Of a stretch of DNA of 64,000 nt, positions 8,575-17,083 are shown in pieces. The notes under the pieces are model-generated. The model had not been told where the DNA came from. It did no database searches and saw only the letters and a program-made list of their open reading frames with translations. Each line of letters opens with the position of its first letter. The first letter of the stretch is position 1. The position numbers and the translations under genes were made by a program. The stretch comes from Arthrobacter sp. StoSoilA2 (GTDB lineage Bacteria; Actinomycetota; Actinomycetes; Actinomycetales; Micrococcaceae): positions 1,798,001 to 1,862,000 of the forward strand of contig NZ_AP024643.1 of NCBI RefSeq assembly GCF_019977195.1, in the 5' to 3' direction.

Positions 8575-9663
8575 CTAGAAGCGTCCGTGCGTCGAAGCGA
8601 CGGGGCAGTCGAAGCCACGACCAGCTGCCAGGCCTACCTCGTTGAGGTAGCTGACTACTATCCCGTAGGACTGAATCAGCGTGGTTTCCGTGTACGGGAT
8701 GGAATGCTTCGTGCAGAACTCGCGGACGATTCCTGCGGCCTTGTGAAGGTGGGGCCGGGCCATGTCAGGGAACAAATGGTGTTCCACCTGGCGGTTCAGT
8801 CCGCCCAGCAGGAAGTCCATGAAGCGTCCGCCCGAGATGTTGCGGGAGGTAAGGATCTGCCGGTTGAGGAAGTCGACTCGGCTGTCCTTGGGAAGGACAG
8901 GCATGCCCTTGTGGTTGGGGGCAAACGAGGCGCCCATGTAGAAGCCGTAGACCATGATCTGGACACCGAGGAACGCAAACGCCATACCGATGGGCAGGAA
9001 GGTGAAAGCGAGGACCGGAAGGGCGGCAAGACGGGCCACCAGGATAGGCGTCTCCACCCAGCGGTGGCGCACCTTCTGCTTGCCGAAGACAAAGCGAAGC
9101 GAGTCGAATTGCAGGCTCAGGCCAAGGAGCGTGAGGAGCGGGAAGAAAAACCAGCCCTGCTTCTTGGTCAGGAAGGCCAGGCGTCCTTTGCGTTCGGCGG
9201 CTGCATCTTCGTAGAAGACCAGCGCGTTGTTCCGGATGTCAGGGTCCTTGGAAATGACGTTGGGGTGGTTGTGGTGGGCACCGTGTTTTTGCTCCCACCA
9301 GGAGTAGCTGATGCCTGCGATTCCTGTTGCCAGGAGGCGGGCTGACCAGTCGTTTGCGCGACGGGACGCGAAGATCTGCTTGTGTCCGGCCTCGTGTGCC
9401 AGGAAGCTCAATTGTGTGCAGAAAATACCCACGGCGGCAGCGATCAGGAGCTGGAACCAGGAATCACCCAACAGGGCGAAGCCTGTCCAGGTGGCGGCCA
9501 TGAGGATCATGAGGGCTACGAAGAGCCAGATGTAGAACCCGCTGCGCCGTTCGAGAAGACCGGCAGCTTTCACGCTCTTAAGGAGCTCCGAATAGCTTTG
9601 AACAACGGGGTTTGGCTGAATTGCGCGTGTCTTGGGGCGCTCAGCGGTGGACGTGGGTGCCAT
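8575..9663 (-). CDS. Membrane fatty-acid (acyl-CoA) desaturase
   Basis: A 362-residue integral membrane di-iron desaturase. The three histidine boxes are present in order: HEAGHKQ, HHNHP and, near the C-terminus, QVEHHLFP. Two hydrophobic pairs flank the first box and the region after the second. The QxxHH third box places it in the group that includes front-end and linoleoyl-CoA-type desaturases; the exact double-bond position cannot be read from sequence. ATG at 9663 has GGGGCAC upstream; in-frame upstream codons to 9729 lack this. It is divergent from argC across 178 nt and lies 85 nt upstream of the quinone reductase. The role is probably adjustment of membrane fluidity. Confidence 0.88.
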   Translation of the reverse strand: MAPTSTAERPKTRAIQPNPVVQSYSELLKSVKAAGLLERRSGFYIWLFVALMILMAATWTGFALLGDSWFQLLIAAAVGIFCTQLSFLAHEAGHKQIFASRRANDWSARLLATGIAGISYSWWEQKHGAHHNHPNVISKDPDIRNNALVFYEDAAAERKGRLAFLTKKQGWFFFPLLTLLGLSLQFDSLRFVFGKQKVRHRWVETPILVARLAALPVLAFTFLPIGMAFAFLGVQIMVYGFYMGASFAPNHKGMPVLPKDSRVDFLNRQILTSRNISGGRFMDFLLGGLNRQVEHHLFPDMARPHLHKAAGIVREFCTKHSIPYTETTLIQSYGIVVSYLNEVGLAAGRGFDCPVASTHGRF

Positions 9664-9778
9664 ATATGTGCCCCGTATCGCTAACGGGCAACGCTGCAGC
9701 CGACGTTCGGACTGCACGGTCTGGATCACCCTCCACTAAGCATACGCCGTCCGCACTAACTTATGTGACGCCGTGCAC

Positions 9779-9830
9779 TTGCCAGAAGACGGCGTGCATA
9801 AATATCGGCAACCATGAATAGTTTTGCTGT
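9779..9830 (+). promoter_or_regulatory. argC control region: candidate promoter and two ARG boxes
   Basis: TTGCCA (9779-9784) could serve as a -35 element, with an A/T-rich AATATC around 9801 as a weak -10. Two A/T-rich imperfect palindromes lie almost back to back: one around TGCATAAATATCGGCA (9795-9810), and CATGAATAGTTTTGCTGT (9813-9830). The second matches the Bacillus-type ARG box CATGAATAAAAATKCAAK at 12 of 18 positions. Paired boxes just before the first arg gene are the usual ArgR operator layout, and argR itself lies in this operon. The assignment was made by eye. Confidence 0.45.
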
Positions 9831-9841
9831 ACAGTGGAGCT

Positions 9842-10873
9842 ATGACTATTTCTGTTGCCGTCTCCGGTGCCAGCGGCTACGCCGGGGGAGAAGTGCTGCG
9901 CCTGCTTGCGGGCCATCCGAACGTCACTATCGGTGCGATCACTGCGCACAGCAACGCCGGTTCCAGACTAGGGGAGTTGCAGCCGCATCTCCACGGTTTG
10001 GCGAGCCGGATTCTTGAAGACACCACTGTGGAGAACCTGTCCGGGCATGATGTCGTCTTCCTGGCCCTCCCGCACGGCGCTTCTGCGGAGATCGCTGCCC
10101 AATTGCCGGAAGGCACAGTAGTCATCGACGCCGGAGCGGACCACCGCCTGCAGGATCCGGCTGCCTGGGAAAAGTTTTACGGCTCGGCCCACGCCGGGAC
10201 CTGGCCGTATGGGCTCCCTGAACTGCCGGGACAGCGCGACGCCCTCAAGGGTGCCAAGCGCATCGCCGTTCCGGGTTGCTACCCGACGTCGGCCCTGCTC
10301 GCCTTGACGCCGGGGTTCGACAATAACCTCCTCCTGACTGACGACGTCGTAATTGTCTCGGCCTCTGGTACCTCCGGTGCGGGCAAGGCGGCAAAGGTCA
10401 ACCTGATCGGCTCCGAAGTCATGGGATCCATGAGCCCCTATGGAGTTGGCGGCGGGCACCGCCACACGCCGGAAATCGAGCAGGGGCTTTCCAATGCCGC
10501 CGGCGAGCCGGTGACAGTGTCCTTTACTCCAACCCTGGCTCCGATGAGTCGCGGTATCCTCACCACGGCCACTGCGAAAGTCGGGCACGGAGTTACCTAC
10601 GCCGAACTGCGCCAAGCCTGGGCGGAAGCTTATGACGACGAGCCGTTCGTCCACCTTCTCCCCGAGGGCCAGTGGCCCAGCACCAAGTCAGTGCAAGGTT
10701 CCAACCACGCAGTCATGCAGGTGGCCTTCGACCAACACACCGGCCGCGTCATTGTCACGTGCGCTATCGACAACCTCACCAAGGGAACTGCCGGCGGAGC
10801 CGTGCAGTCCATGAACATAGCCCTCGGCCTGGACGAAACCGCCGGCCTGAACCTGGAGGGAGTTGCACCGTGA
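9842..10873 (+). CDS. argC: N-acetyl-gamma-glutamyl-phosphate reductase
   Basis: Third step of arginine synthesis: reduces N-acetylglutamyl-5-phosphate to the semialdehyde with NADPH. The 343-residue product starts with the Rossmann motif VSGASGYAGGEVLRLL and contains the catalytic-cysteine segment VPGCYPTSALLAL and later GVGGGHRHTPEIEQ. The ATG at 9842 has GGAG a few nt upstream; an in-frame upstream start at 9824 would run through the probable ArgR site and is rejected. This is the first gene of a complete arg operon, and its stop overlaps the GTG of argJ in a GTGA. Confidence 0.97.
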   Translation: MTISVAVSGASGYAGGEVLRLLAGHPNVTIGAITAHSNAGSRLGELQPHLHGLASRILEDTTVENLSGHDVVFLALPHGASAEIAAQLPEGTVVIDAGADHRLQDPAAWEKFYGSAHAGTWPYGLPELPGQRDALKGAKRIAVPGCYPTSALLALTPGFDNNLLLTDDVVIVSASGTSGAGKAAKVNLIGSEVMGSMSPYGVGGGHRHTPEIEQGLSNAAGEPVTVSFTPTLAPMSRGILTTATAKVGHGVTYAELRQAWAEAYDDEPFVHLLPEGQWPSTKSVQGSNHAVMQVAFDQHTGRVIVTCAIDNLTKGTAGGAVQSMNIALGLDETAGLNLEGVAP

Positions 10874-12036
10874 CCATTACCGCACCGAAGGGATTCCGGG
10901 CTTCCGGCATCAAAGCCGGCATCAAAGCTTCCGGCAACCCGGACCTGGCCCTCGTCGTCAACGACGGTCCGCGAAAGTCCGCTGCCGCCGTCTTCACCTC
11001 AAACCGCGTAGCCGCTGCTCCGGTTCACTGGTCACGCCAGGTGGTCAGCGATGGCCGTGTGGACGCCGTGATCCTGAACTCCGGCGGAGCCAACGCCTGC
11101 ACTGGCCCGCAGGGATTCCAGAACACGCATGCCACGGCCGAGAAAGTGGCCGAAGTGCTGGGAGTCTCAGCTTCCGACGTCGTGGTTTGCTCCACTGGCC
11201 TGATCGGCGAGCAACTGCCCATGGACAAGATCCTTCCGGGCGTTGAAACCGCGTTCGGCGAGCTTTCGGCAGACGGCGGTTCGGCCGCTGCCACGGCGAT
11301 CATGACCACGGACAGCGTCTCCAAGGAGGCCGTCTTCACAGGAACCGACGCCGAAGGCAAGCAGTTCACAGTTGGCGGCATCGCCAAGGGTGCTGGCATG
11401 CTGGCCCCCGGCCTGGCAACCATGCTTGTTGTCCTCACCACCGACGCCGAGGTACCGGCGGACGAGCTCGACGTCGTCCTCCGCGATGCCACGCGTGTCA
11501 CGTTTGACCGCGCCGACTCTGACGGTTGCATGTCCACCAACGACACCGTGGTGCTGATGGCCTCGGGTGCCTCCGAAGCACTGCCCTCTGCGGAACAGCT
11601 GAGCGAGGCCATTACGAAGGTCTGCGCCGAGTTGGCCCGTAAGCTCATCGGCGACGCCGAAGGTGCAAGCCACGACATCGCCATCCGTACCTTCAACGCG
11701 GCAAGCGAACGCGACGCCGAGATCGTTAGCCGCGCCGTTGCGCGCTCCAACCTCTTCAAAGCGGCCATCTTCGGCAAGGACCCCAACTGGGGCCGGGTAC
11801 TCTCTGCCGTGGGCACCACCGATGCCGTGTTCGAGCCGGACCAGCTCAACGTGTCCATGAACGGCGTGCAGATCTGCCGCAACGGCAGCATCGGCGAGGA
11901 CCGCAACCTGGTGGACCTGGAACCGCGTGAGGTGCGCGTCGACATCGACCTTCAGGCCGGCGACGCCGAGGCAACCATCTGGACCAATGACCTCACGCAC
12001 GACTACGTGCATGAGAACAGTGCATACTCGAGCTGA
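10870..12036 (+). CDS. argJ: Bifunctional glutamate N-acetyltransferase / ornithine acetyltransferase
   Basis: Transfers acetyl from N-acetylornithine to glutamate, recycling the acetyl group, and may also use acetyl-CoA. The 388-residue precursor carries the self-cleavage region KGAGMLAPGLATMLVVLTTD; in the family the chain is cut before the Thr of AT-ML, giving alpha and beta subunits. A C-terminal FGKDPNWGRVLSAVG block is also typical. Start at GTG 10870 overlaps the argC stop. No argA is present in the window, consistent with a cyclic acetyl pathway; bifunctionality itself cannot be proven from sequence. Confidence 0.96.
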   Translation: MTITAPKGFRASGIKAGIKASGNPDLALVVNDGPRKSAAAVFTSNRVAAAPVHWSRQVVSDGRVDAVILNSGGANACTGPQGFQNTHATAEKVAEVLGVSASDVVVCSTGLIGEQLPMDKILPGVETAFGELSADGGSAAATAIMTTDSVSKEAVFTGTDAEGKQFTVGGIAKGAGMLAPGLATMLVVLTTDAEVPADELDVVLRDATRVTFDRADSDGCMSTNDTVVLMASGASEALPSAEQLSEAITKVCAELARKLIGDAEGASHDIAIRTFNAASERDAEIVSRAVARSNLFKAAIFGKDPNWGRVLSAVGTTDAVFEPDQLNVSMNGVQICRNGSIGEDRNLVDLEPREVRVDIDLQAGDAEATIWTNDLTHDYVHENSAYSS

Positions 12037-12040
12037 GCGG

Positions 12041-13006
12041 ATGACTATGACTGCGCACACCCGGGAAACCACGTCCGCGAGCCACGTCTCGGCCGAAGCA
12101 GCCCAGGACAAAGCGGGCACGCTGATCGAGGCCTTGCCCTGGATCCAGCGTTTCGCTGGAACCACCATGGTGATCAAGTACGGCGGGAACGCCATGGTCA
12201 ACGATGACCTTCGGCGTGCCTTCGCCGAGGACATCGTGTTCCTCCACCACGTGGGCATCCACCCTGTGGTGGTGCACGGCGGCGGTCCGCAGATCAACTC
12301 CATGCTGGGCCGGCTCGGCATCGAGTCCGAGTTCAAGGGTGGGCTGCGCGTCACCACTCCGGAAGCCATGGACGTGGTGCGCATGGTCCTCACCGGCCAG
12401 GTGGGTCGTGAACTTGTGGGCCTCATCAATTCCCATGGTCCGTATGCGGTTGGCATGTCCGGCGAGGATGGCGGCCTGCTGCGCGCAGTCCGCACCGGAA
12501 CCGTGGTGGACGGCGAGGAAGTTGACCTCGGCCTGGTGGGCGAAGTTGTAGGCGTGGACCCCGCCGGGATCACGGACATCCTCGACGCCGGCCGCATCCC
12601 GGTGATCTCGACGGTCGCCCCGGAAATCCTCGACGACGGCAACGGTTCCGGTCCCACTACCGGCCAGGTCCTGAACGTCAACGCAGACACCGCGGCTGCA
12701 GCTGTCGCTTCTGCGCTGGGCGCCTCCAAGCTGGTCATCCTGACCGACGTCGAGGGCCTCTACGCGAACTGGCCGGACAAATCGTCGCTGATCTCTTCGC
12801 TGACTGCATCCGAACTCCGCGAGATGCTGCCCAAGCTCGAGTCGGGCATGATCCCCAAGATGGCTGCATGCCTGAAAGCGATCGACGAAGGCGTGGAACG
12901 CGCGCACATCGTGGATGGCCGGCTGCCGCACTCAATCCTGCTGGAAACCTTTACGACCGCGGGCATCGGCACCCAAGTTGTCCCTGACGAGGAAGTGAAC
13001 GCATGA
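12041..13006 (+). CDS. argB: Acetylglutamate kinase
   Basis: Phosphorylates N-acetylglutamate and is usually the arginine-inhibited step in organisms with ArgJ. The 321-residue product has the amino-acid-kinase motifs MVIKYGGNAM, VVVHGGGPQIN and GLRVTTPEAMDVVRMVL, and ends with the nucleotide-binding region ILTDVEGLYANW and GMIPKMAACLKAI. ATG at 12041 is chosen, 4 nt after the argJ stop; ATG at 12047 is equally possible. The stop overlaps the argD ATG (ATGA). Confidence 0.96.
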   Translation: MTMTAHTRETTSASHVSAEAAQDKAGTLIEALPWIQRFAGTTMVIKYGGNAMVNDDLRRAFAEDIVFLHHVGIHPVVVHGGGPQINSMLGRLGIESEFKGGLRVTTPEAMDVVRMVLTGQVGRELVGLINSHGPYAVGMSGEDGGLLRAVRTGTVVDGEEVDLGLVGEVVGVDPAGITDILDAGRIPVISTVAPEILDDGNGSGPTTGQVLNVNADTAAAAVASALGASKLVILTDVEGLYANWPDKSSLISSLTASELREMLPKLESGMIPKMAACLKAIDEGVERAHIVDGRLPHSILLETFTTAGIGTQVVPDEEVNA

Positions 13007-14268
13007 CCGCGAACGAAGCAGAACTGGTGGAATCCCCAACAGACGCCATTACTGGCCACAGCTCAGGCGCTGACTGGCTGGCCCGCTACAACTCGTCGCT
13101 GATGGGTGTCTTCGGCACGCCCCAGCGGGTCCTGGTCCGCGGCGCGGGTTGCCTCGTGTGGGACGCCGACGGGAAGGAGTACCTGGATCTCCTCGGTGGC
13201 ATCGCCGTGAACGCGCTGGGCCACGCCCACCCCTTCGTCACCTCGGTGATCTCCAGCCAGCTCGCCACGCTTGGACACGTTTCCAACTTCTTCACGAGCC
13301 CCACGCAGATCGCTCTGGCAGAAAAGCTGCTGGCCATCACCAATGCTCCCGCCGGATCCAAGGTTTTCTTTGCCAACTCCGGGACGGAAGCCAACGAGGC
13401 AGCGTTCAAGCTGGCCCGCCGGAACAGCGACGCCGAGCGCACCAAGATTGTTGCCCTCGAAGGCGCTTTCCACGGCCGCACCATGGGTGCGCTCGCACTC
13501 ACGGCAAAAGAGGCCTACCGGACACCGTTCGAGCCCCTGCCCGGCGGCGTGGTCCACATTCCGTTCGGTGACATCGAAGCCCTGCGCTCCGCCGTCGACG
13601 AATCCACGGCAGCCGTCTTCCTGGAACCAATCCAAGGCGAAGCGGGCGTCCGGCCGCTGAGCGCCGAATATCTGCAGGCAGCCCGCGAAGCCACCACGGC
13701 GGCCGGCGCCCTGTTGATTTTGGACGAGGTCCAGACCGGCATCGGCCGGACCGGCAAATGGCTGGCCAGCGAAGACGCGGGGATTGTCCCCGACGCCATC
13801 ACGCTTGCCAAGGGACTTGGCGGCGGCTTCCCGGTCGGTGCGTTGATTACTTTCGGAAGCACGACGTCGGCCCTGCTCACCGCCGGGCAGCACGGAACCA
13901 CTTTCGGTGGAAATCCCGTGGCCACGGCTGCTGCCCTTGCCACGCTCCACGCGATCGAGAGCCAAAGTGTCCTCCAGAACGTCCTGAGTGTCGGGGCACA
14001 CCTACGCGAGGGTCTTGCCCGGGTGGACGCCGTGACTGAGGTCCGCGGTGAAGGTCTCCTTATCGGATTCGACGTCAATGCCGATGTAGCTCCTGCCATG
14101 GTTACTGCAGGCCTTGACGCCGGGTTCATCATCAACAGCCCGGGGCCAAAGACCATCCGGCTGGCACCGCCGCTGATCCTCACCATCGAGCAGGCAGACC
14201 GTTTCCTGGCTGCACTGCCTGAGCTCATTACAACGGCTACCGCCCAAACTGCTAAGGACGCACAGTGA
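13003..14268 (+). CDS. argD: Acetylornithine aminotransferase
   Basis: PLP-dependent class III aminotransferase of 421 residues converting N-acetylglutamate semialdehyde to N-acetylornithine. Visible motifs are FFANSGTEANEAAFKLAR, the cofactor aspartate region LLILDEVQTGIGRTG, and the Schiff-base lysine in ITLAKGLGGGFPVGA. The length is slightly above the usual ~400 because of an N-terminal extension of about 20 residues. It is coupled to argB by ATGA and to argF by GTGA overlaps. Class III enzymes can also act on succinyl-diaminopimelate or ornithine, but the operon position settles the main role. Confidence 0.95.
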   Translation: MTANEAELVESPTDAITGHSSGADWLARYNSSLMGVFGTPQRVLVRGAGCLVWDADGKEYLDLLGGIAVNALGHAHPFVTSVISSQLATLGHVSNFFTSPTQIALAEKLLAITNAPAGSKVFFANSGTEANEAAFKLARRNSDAERTKIVALEGAFHGRTMGALALTAKEAYRTPFEPLPGGVVHIPFGDIEALRSAVDESTAAVFLEPIQGEAGVRPLSAEYLQAAREATTAAGALLILDEVQTGIGRTGKWLASEDAGIVPDAITLAKGLGGGFPVGALITFGSTTSALLTAGQHGTTFGGNPVATAAALATLHAIESQSVLQNVLSVGAHLREGLARVDAVTEVRGEGLLIGFDVNADVAPAMVTAGLDAGFIINSPGPKTIRLAPPLILTIEQADRFLAALPELITTATAQTAKDAQ

Positions 14269-15269
14269 CTACATCCACCACCCGTCACTTCCTCAAGGAC
14301 ACCGACCTGAGCGCTGCTGAGCAGGCCGAGGTTCTTGAGCTCGCAGCCCGCATGAAAGCGGCGCCGTACAGCGTCCAACCTTTCGCGGCCGATGGCAATG
14401 GCCGGAAGACCGTCGCCGTCATCTTCGACAAGACCTCCACCCGTACCCGTGTTTCCTTCGCCACCGGCATCGCGGACATGGGCGGCAACGCGCTCATCAT
14501 CAACCCCGGCGAAGCACAGATCGGGCATAAGGAATCCGTGGAGGACACCGCCAAGGTCCTTGAGCGCATGGTCTCCACCATCGTGTGGCGGACCGGGGCC
14601 CACTCGGGCCTGGTTGCCATGGCGGAGAACTCCAAGGTCCCGGTCATCAACGCCCTCTGCGACGACTACCACCCCTGCCAGCTCCTCGCGGATCTCCTGG
14701 CGGTCAAGGAGCACAAAGGCGAACTGAAGGGCCTGAGCATGGCCTACCTCGGTGATGCGGCCAACAACATGGCCAATTCCTACCTTCTGGCTGGCGTCAC
14801 AGCTGGCATGCACGTCCGTATTTCCGGTCCCGTTGGCTACTTGCCGGCCCCGGAGATTGTGGCTGCTGCACAAGAGCGTGCCGCCGAGACGGGCGGCTCT
14901 GTGCTCATCACCAGCGATGCTGCCGAAGCCCTTAAAGGCGCTGACGTCGTGGCAACGGACACCTGGGTATCCATGGGTCAGGAAGCCGAGAAGGAAGCCC
15001 GGCTGCAGCTCTTCCGCGACTACTCCGTGGATGAGGCCGCCATGGCGCAGGCCGCGCCGGACGCCGTCGTTCTTCACTGCCTTCCTGCTTACCGCGGTTA
15101 TGAAATTTCCGCTGGCGTCATCGACGGCCCGCAGTCGATCGTCTGGGACGAAGCTGAGAACCGACTCCATGCCCAGAAGGCACTCATGGCCTGGCTGATG
15201 CACCGTTCCGGACTCGCGTTCGTGGAAGGTCTTTCTCCCGTCGAGGGCACTGGGGAGAGCACGTTCTAG
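14265..15269 (+). CDS. argF: Ornithine carbamoyltransferase
   Basis: Forms citrulline from ornithine and carbamoyl phosphate. The 334-residue protein has the carbamoyl-phosphate loop STRTRVSFATG, the HPCQLLADLLA segment, and the ornithine-binding cysteine motif VLHCLPAYRGYEI. It lies in the biosynthetic arg operon, so an arcB-type catabolic role is unlikely. GTG start at 14265 overlaps the argD stop; the argF stop shares one base with the argR GTG. Confidence 0.97.
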   Translation: MTTSTTRHFLKDTDLSAAEQAEVLELAARMKAAPYSVQPFAADGNGRKTVAVIFDKTSTRTRVSFATGIADMGGNALIINPGEAQIGHKESVEDTAKVLERMVSTIVWRTGAHSGLVAMAENSKVPVINALCDDYHPCQLLADLLAVKEHKGELKGLSMAYLGDAANNMANSYLLAGVTAGMHVRISGPVGYLPAPEIVAAAQERAAETGGSVLITSDAAEALKGADVVATDTWVSMGQEAEKEARLQLFRDYSVDEAAMAQAAPDAVVLHCLPAYRGYEISAGVIDGPQSIVWDEAENRLHAQKALMAWLMHRSGLAFVEGLSPVEGTGESTF

Positions 15270-15805
15270 TGTCCACGAATCCGTCGGTTCCGGGCGCCAG
15301 CCCGGCCACCAAGACTGCCCGCCAGGCGCGCATCACCGCGATCCTGACGGGTGAGTCCGTGCGTTCCCAGGCAGAGCTTGCAGCCCTGCTGGCGGACGAC
15401 GGCGTTCAGGTCACTCAAGCCACGCTGTCCCGCGACCTTGTGGAACTTGGCGCGGTGAGGGTTCGCGGCAAGGAAGGCGCACTGGTCTATGCCGTTCCGG
15501 GGGAGGGCGGTGACCGCAACGCTAAAAGCGGCGTCACGCAGGAAATCCTGGACGCGCGGCTCTCCCGGCTGTGTGGTGAGCTGCTCGTAACTGCCGAGGC
15601 TTCGGGCAACATTGTTGTCCTGCGAACACCTCCGGGGGCAGCGAACTTCCTGGCATTGGCCATCGACCACTCCGTAATGCCGTCGGTATTGGGTACGATC
15701 GCAGGCGACGACACTCTGCTGTTGGTTGCCAGGGATCCCGACGGCGGAGCCGAACTGGCGGCCCGTTTCCTGCGAATGGCCGAGGAAGCCGGACCGGGAA
15801 ACTAG
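15269..15805 (+). CDS. argR: Arginine repressor
   Basis: Hexameric arginine-responsive regulator of the arg operon. The 178-residue protein has the winged-helix DNA-binding domain at about 15-80 (RQARITAILTGE, then SQAELAALLADDGVQVTQAT with SRDLVELGAVRV) and a C-terminal oligomerisation/arginine domain with GTIAGDDTLLLVARD (the GDD-type ligand site). An N-terminal tail of about 15 residues is rich in Ser and Pro. Lying between argF and argG, it is transcribed with its targets, so autoregulation is expected. A 72-nt gap separates it from argG. Confidence 0.95.
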   Translation: MSTNPSVPGASPATKTARQARITAILTGESVRSQAELAALLADDGVQVTQATLSRDLVELGAVRVRGKEGALVYAVPGEGGDRNAKSGVTQEILDARLSRLCGELLVTAEASGNIVVLRTPPGAANFLALAIDHSVMPSVLGTIAGDDTLLLVARDPDGGAELAARFLRMAEEAGPGN

Positions 15806-15877
15806 CCCGCGGTGGCAACAACCGATTTACGCAGCATTGATTTCAAATGAACCAAGCAACAACAAAGGAGCACTCTC

Positions 15878-17083
15878 GTGACTGAGCGCATTGTTCTGGC
15901 CTACTCCGGTGGCCTCGATACGTCCGTAGCCATCGGCTGGATCGGTGAAGCCACCGGCGCCGAGGTCATCGCTGTGGCCGTCGACGTCGGACAGGGCGGC
16001 GAGTCCCTGGAGACCATCCGCCAGCGCGCCCTCGGTTGCGGCGCCGTCGAGGCCTATGTTGCCGACGCCCGCGACGAATTCGCCAACGAATACGCCATGC
16101 CGACGCTGAAGGCCAACGCCCTCTACCAGGGTCACTACCCGCTGGTGTCTGCCATTTCGCGTCCGGTGATCGTCAAGCACCTCGTGAAGGCTGCCCGCGA
16201 ATTCGGTGCCACCACCGTCGCCCACGGCTGCACCGGCAAGGGCAATGACCAGGTCCGCTTCGAAGTTGGCATCCAGACGCTCGGCCCGGACCTGAAGTGC
16301 ATCGCACCGGTCCGCGACCTCGCCCTGACCCGCGACAAGGCGATTGCCTTCGCCGAGGAAAAGGGACTGCCGATCGAGACCACCAAGAAGAACCCGTACT
16401 CGATCGACCAGAACGTCTGGGGACGCGCCGTCGAGACCGGCTACCTTGAGGACATCTGGAACGCACCTACCAAGGACATCTACGACTACACCGCCACCCC
16501 GGAGTTCCCGCCGGCGCCGGACGAGGTCACCATTTCCTTCGAAGCCGGCGTGCCGGTAGCCATCGACGGCGTGAAGGTCACCCCGCTGCAGGCCATCCAG
16601 GAACTGAACCGCCGTGCCGGCGCGCAGGGCGTTGGCCGCATCGACGTCGTCGAGGACCGCCTCGTTGGCATCAAGTCCCGCGAAATCTACGAGGCACCGG
16701 GTGCAATGGCGCTGATCACCGCCCACAAGCACCTCGAGGATGTCACAATCGAGCGCGAGCAGGCCCGCTTCAAGGCCACCGTTGGCCAGCGCTGGGCCGA
16801 GCTGGTCTACGACGGCCAGTGGTTCTCCCCGCTGAAGCGCTCCCTGGACGCGTTCATCGAGGACACCCAGAAGTACGTCTCCGGCGACATCCGCATGGTC
16901 CTCCACGGCGGCCAGGCAATCGTCAACGGTCGTCGCTCCGAGACTTCGCTGTACGACTTCGACCTCGCTACCTACGACACCGGCGACACCTTCGACCAGT
17001 CCATGGCGCGCGGCTTCATCGAGCTGTGGGGCATGTCCTCCAAGGTTGCCTCCGGCCGCGACCTGCGGGTCTCGGGCGAATAA
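15878..17083 (+). CDS. argG: Argininosuccinate synthase
   Basis: ATP-dependent joining of citrulline and aspartate. The 401-residue protein begins with the PP-loop VLAYSGGLDTSVAIGW and contains VAHGCTGKGNDQVRFE, the citrulline/ATP contact region. The GTG start is preceded by a strong AAAGGAG (15864-15870). Its stop and the argH start share one base (TAATG), so the last two enzymes of the pathway are translationally coupled. Confidence 0.97.
   Translation: MTERIVLAYSGGLDTSVAIGWIGEATGAEVIAVAVDVGQGGESLETIRQRALGCGAVEAYVADARDEFANEYAMPTLKANALYQGHYPLVSAISRPVIVKHLVKAAREFGATTVAHGCTGKGNDQVRFEVGIQTLGPDLKCIAPVRDLALTRDKAIAFAEEKGLPIETTKKNPYSIDQNVWGRAVETGYLEDIWNAPTKDIYDYTATPEFPPAPDEVTISFEAGVPVAIDGVKVTPLQAIQELNRRAGAQGVGRIDVVEDRLVGIKSREIYEAPGAMALITAHKHLEDVTIEREQARFKATVGQRWAELVYDGQWFSPLKRSLDAFIEDTQKYVSGDIRMVLHGGQAIVNGRRSETSLYDFDLATYDTGDTFDQSMARGFIELWGMSSKVASGRDLRVSGE

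Noticed and set aside
11167..12738. Long antisense frame of 523 codons opposite argJ and argB
   Set aside because: Codon bias of high-G+C genes leaves the complementary frame open. The sense strand has clear arg enzymes.
13515..15203. Antisense frame of 562 codons opposite argD and argF
   Set aside because: Same reason; the translated product has no domain and the sense proteins are certain.
15806..15877. ARG box before argG
   Set aside because: GCATTGATTTCAAATGAA has some A/T symmetry but too few matches to the ARG consensus to report.
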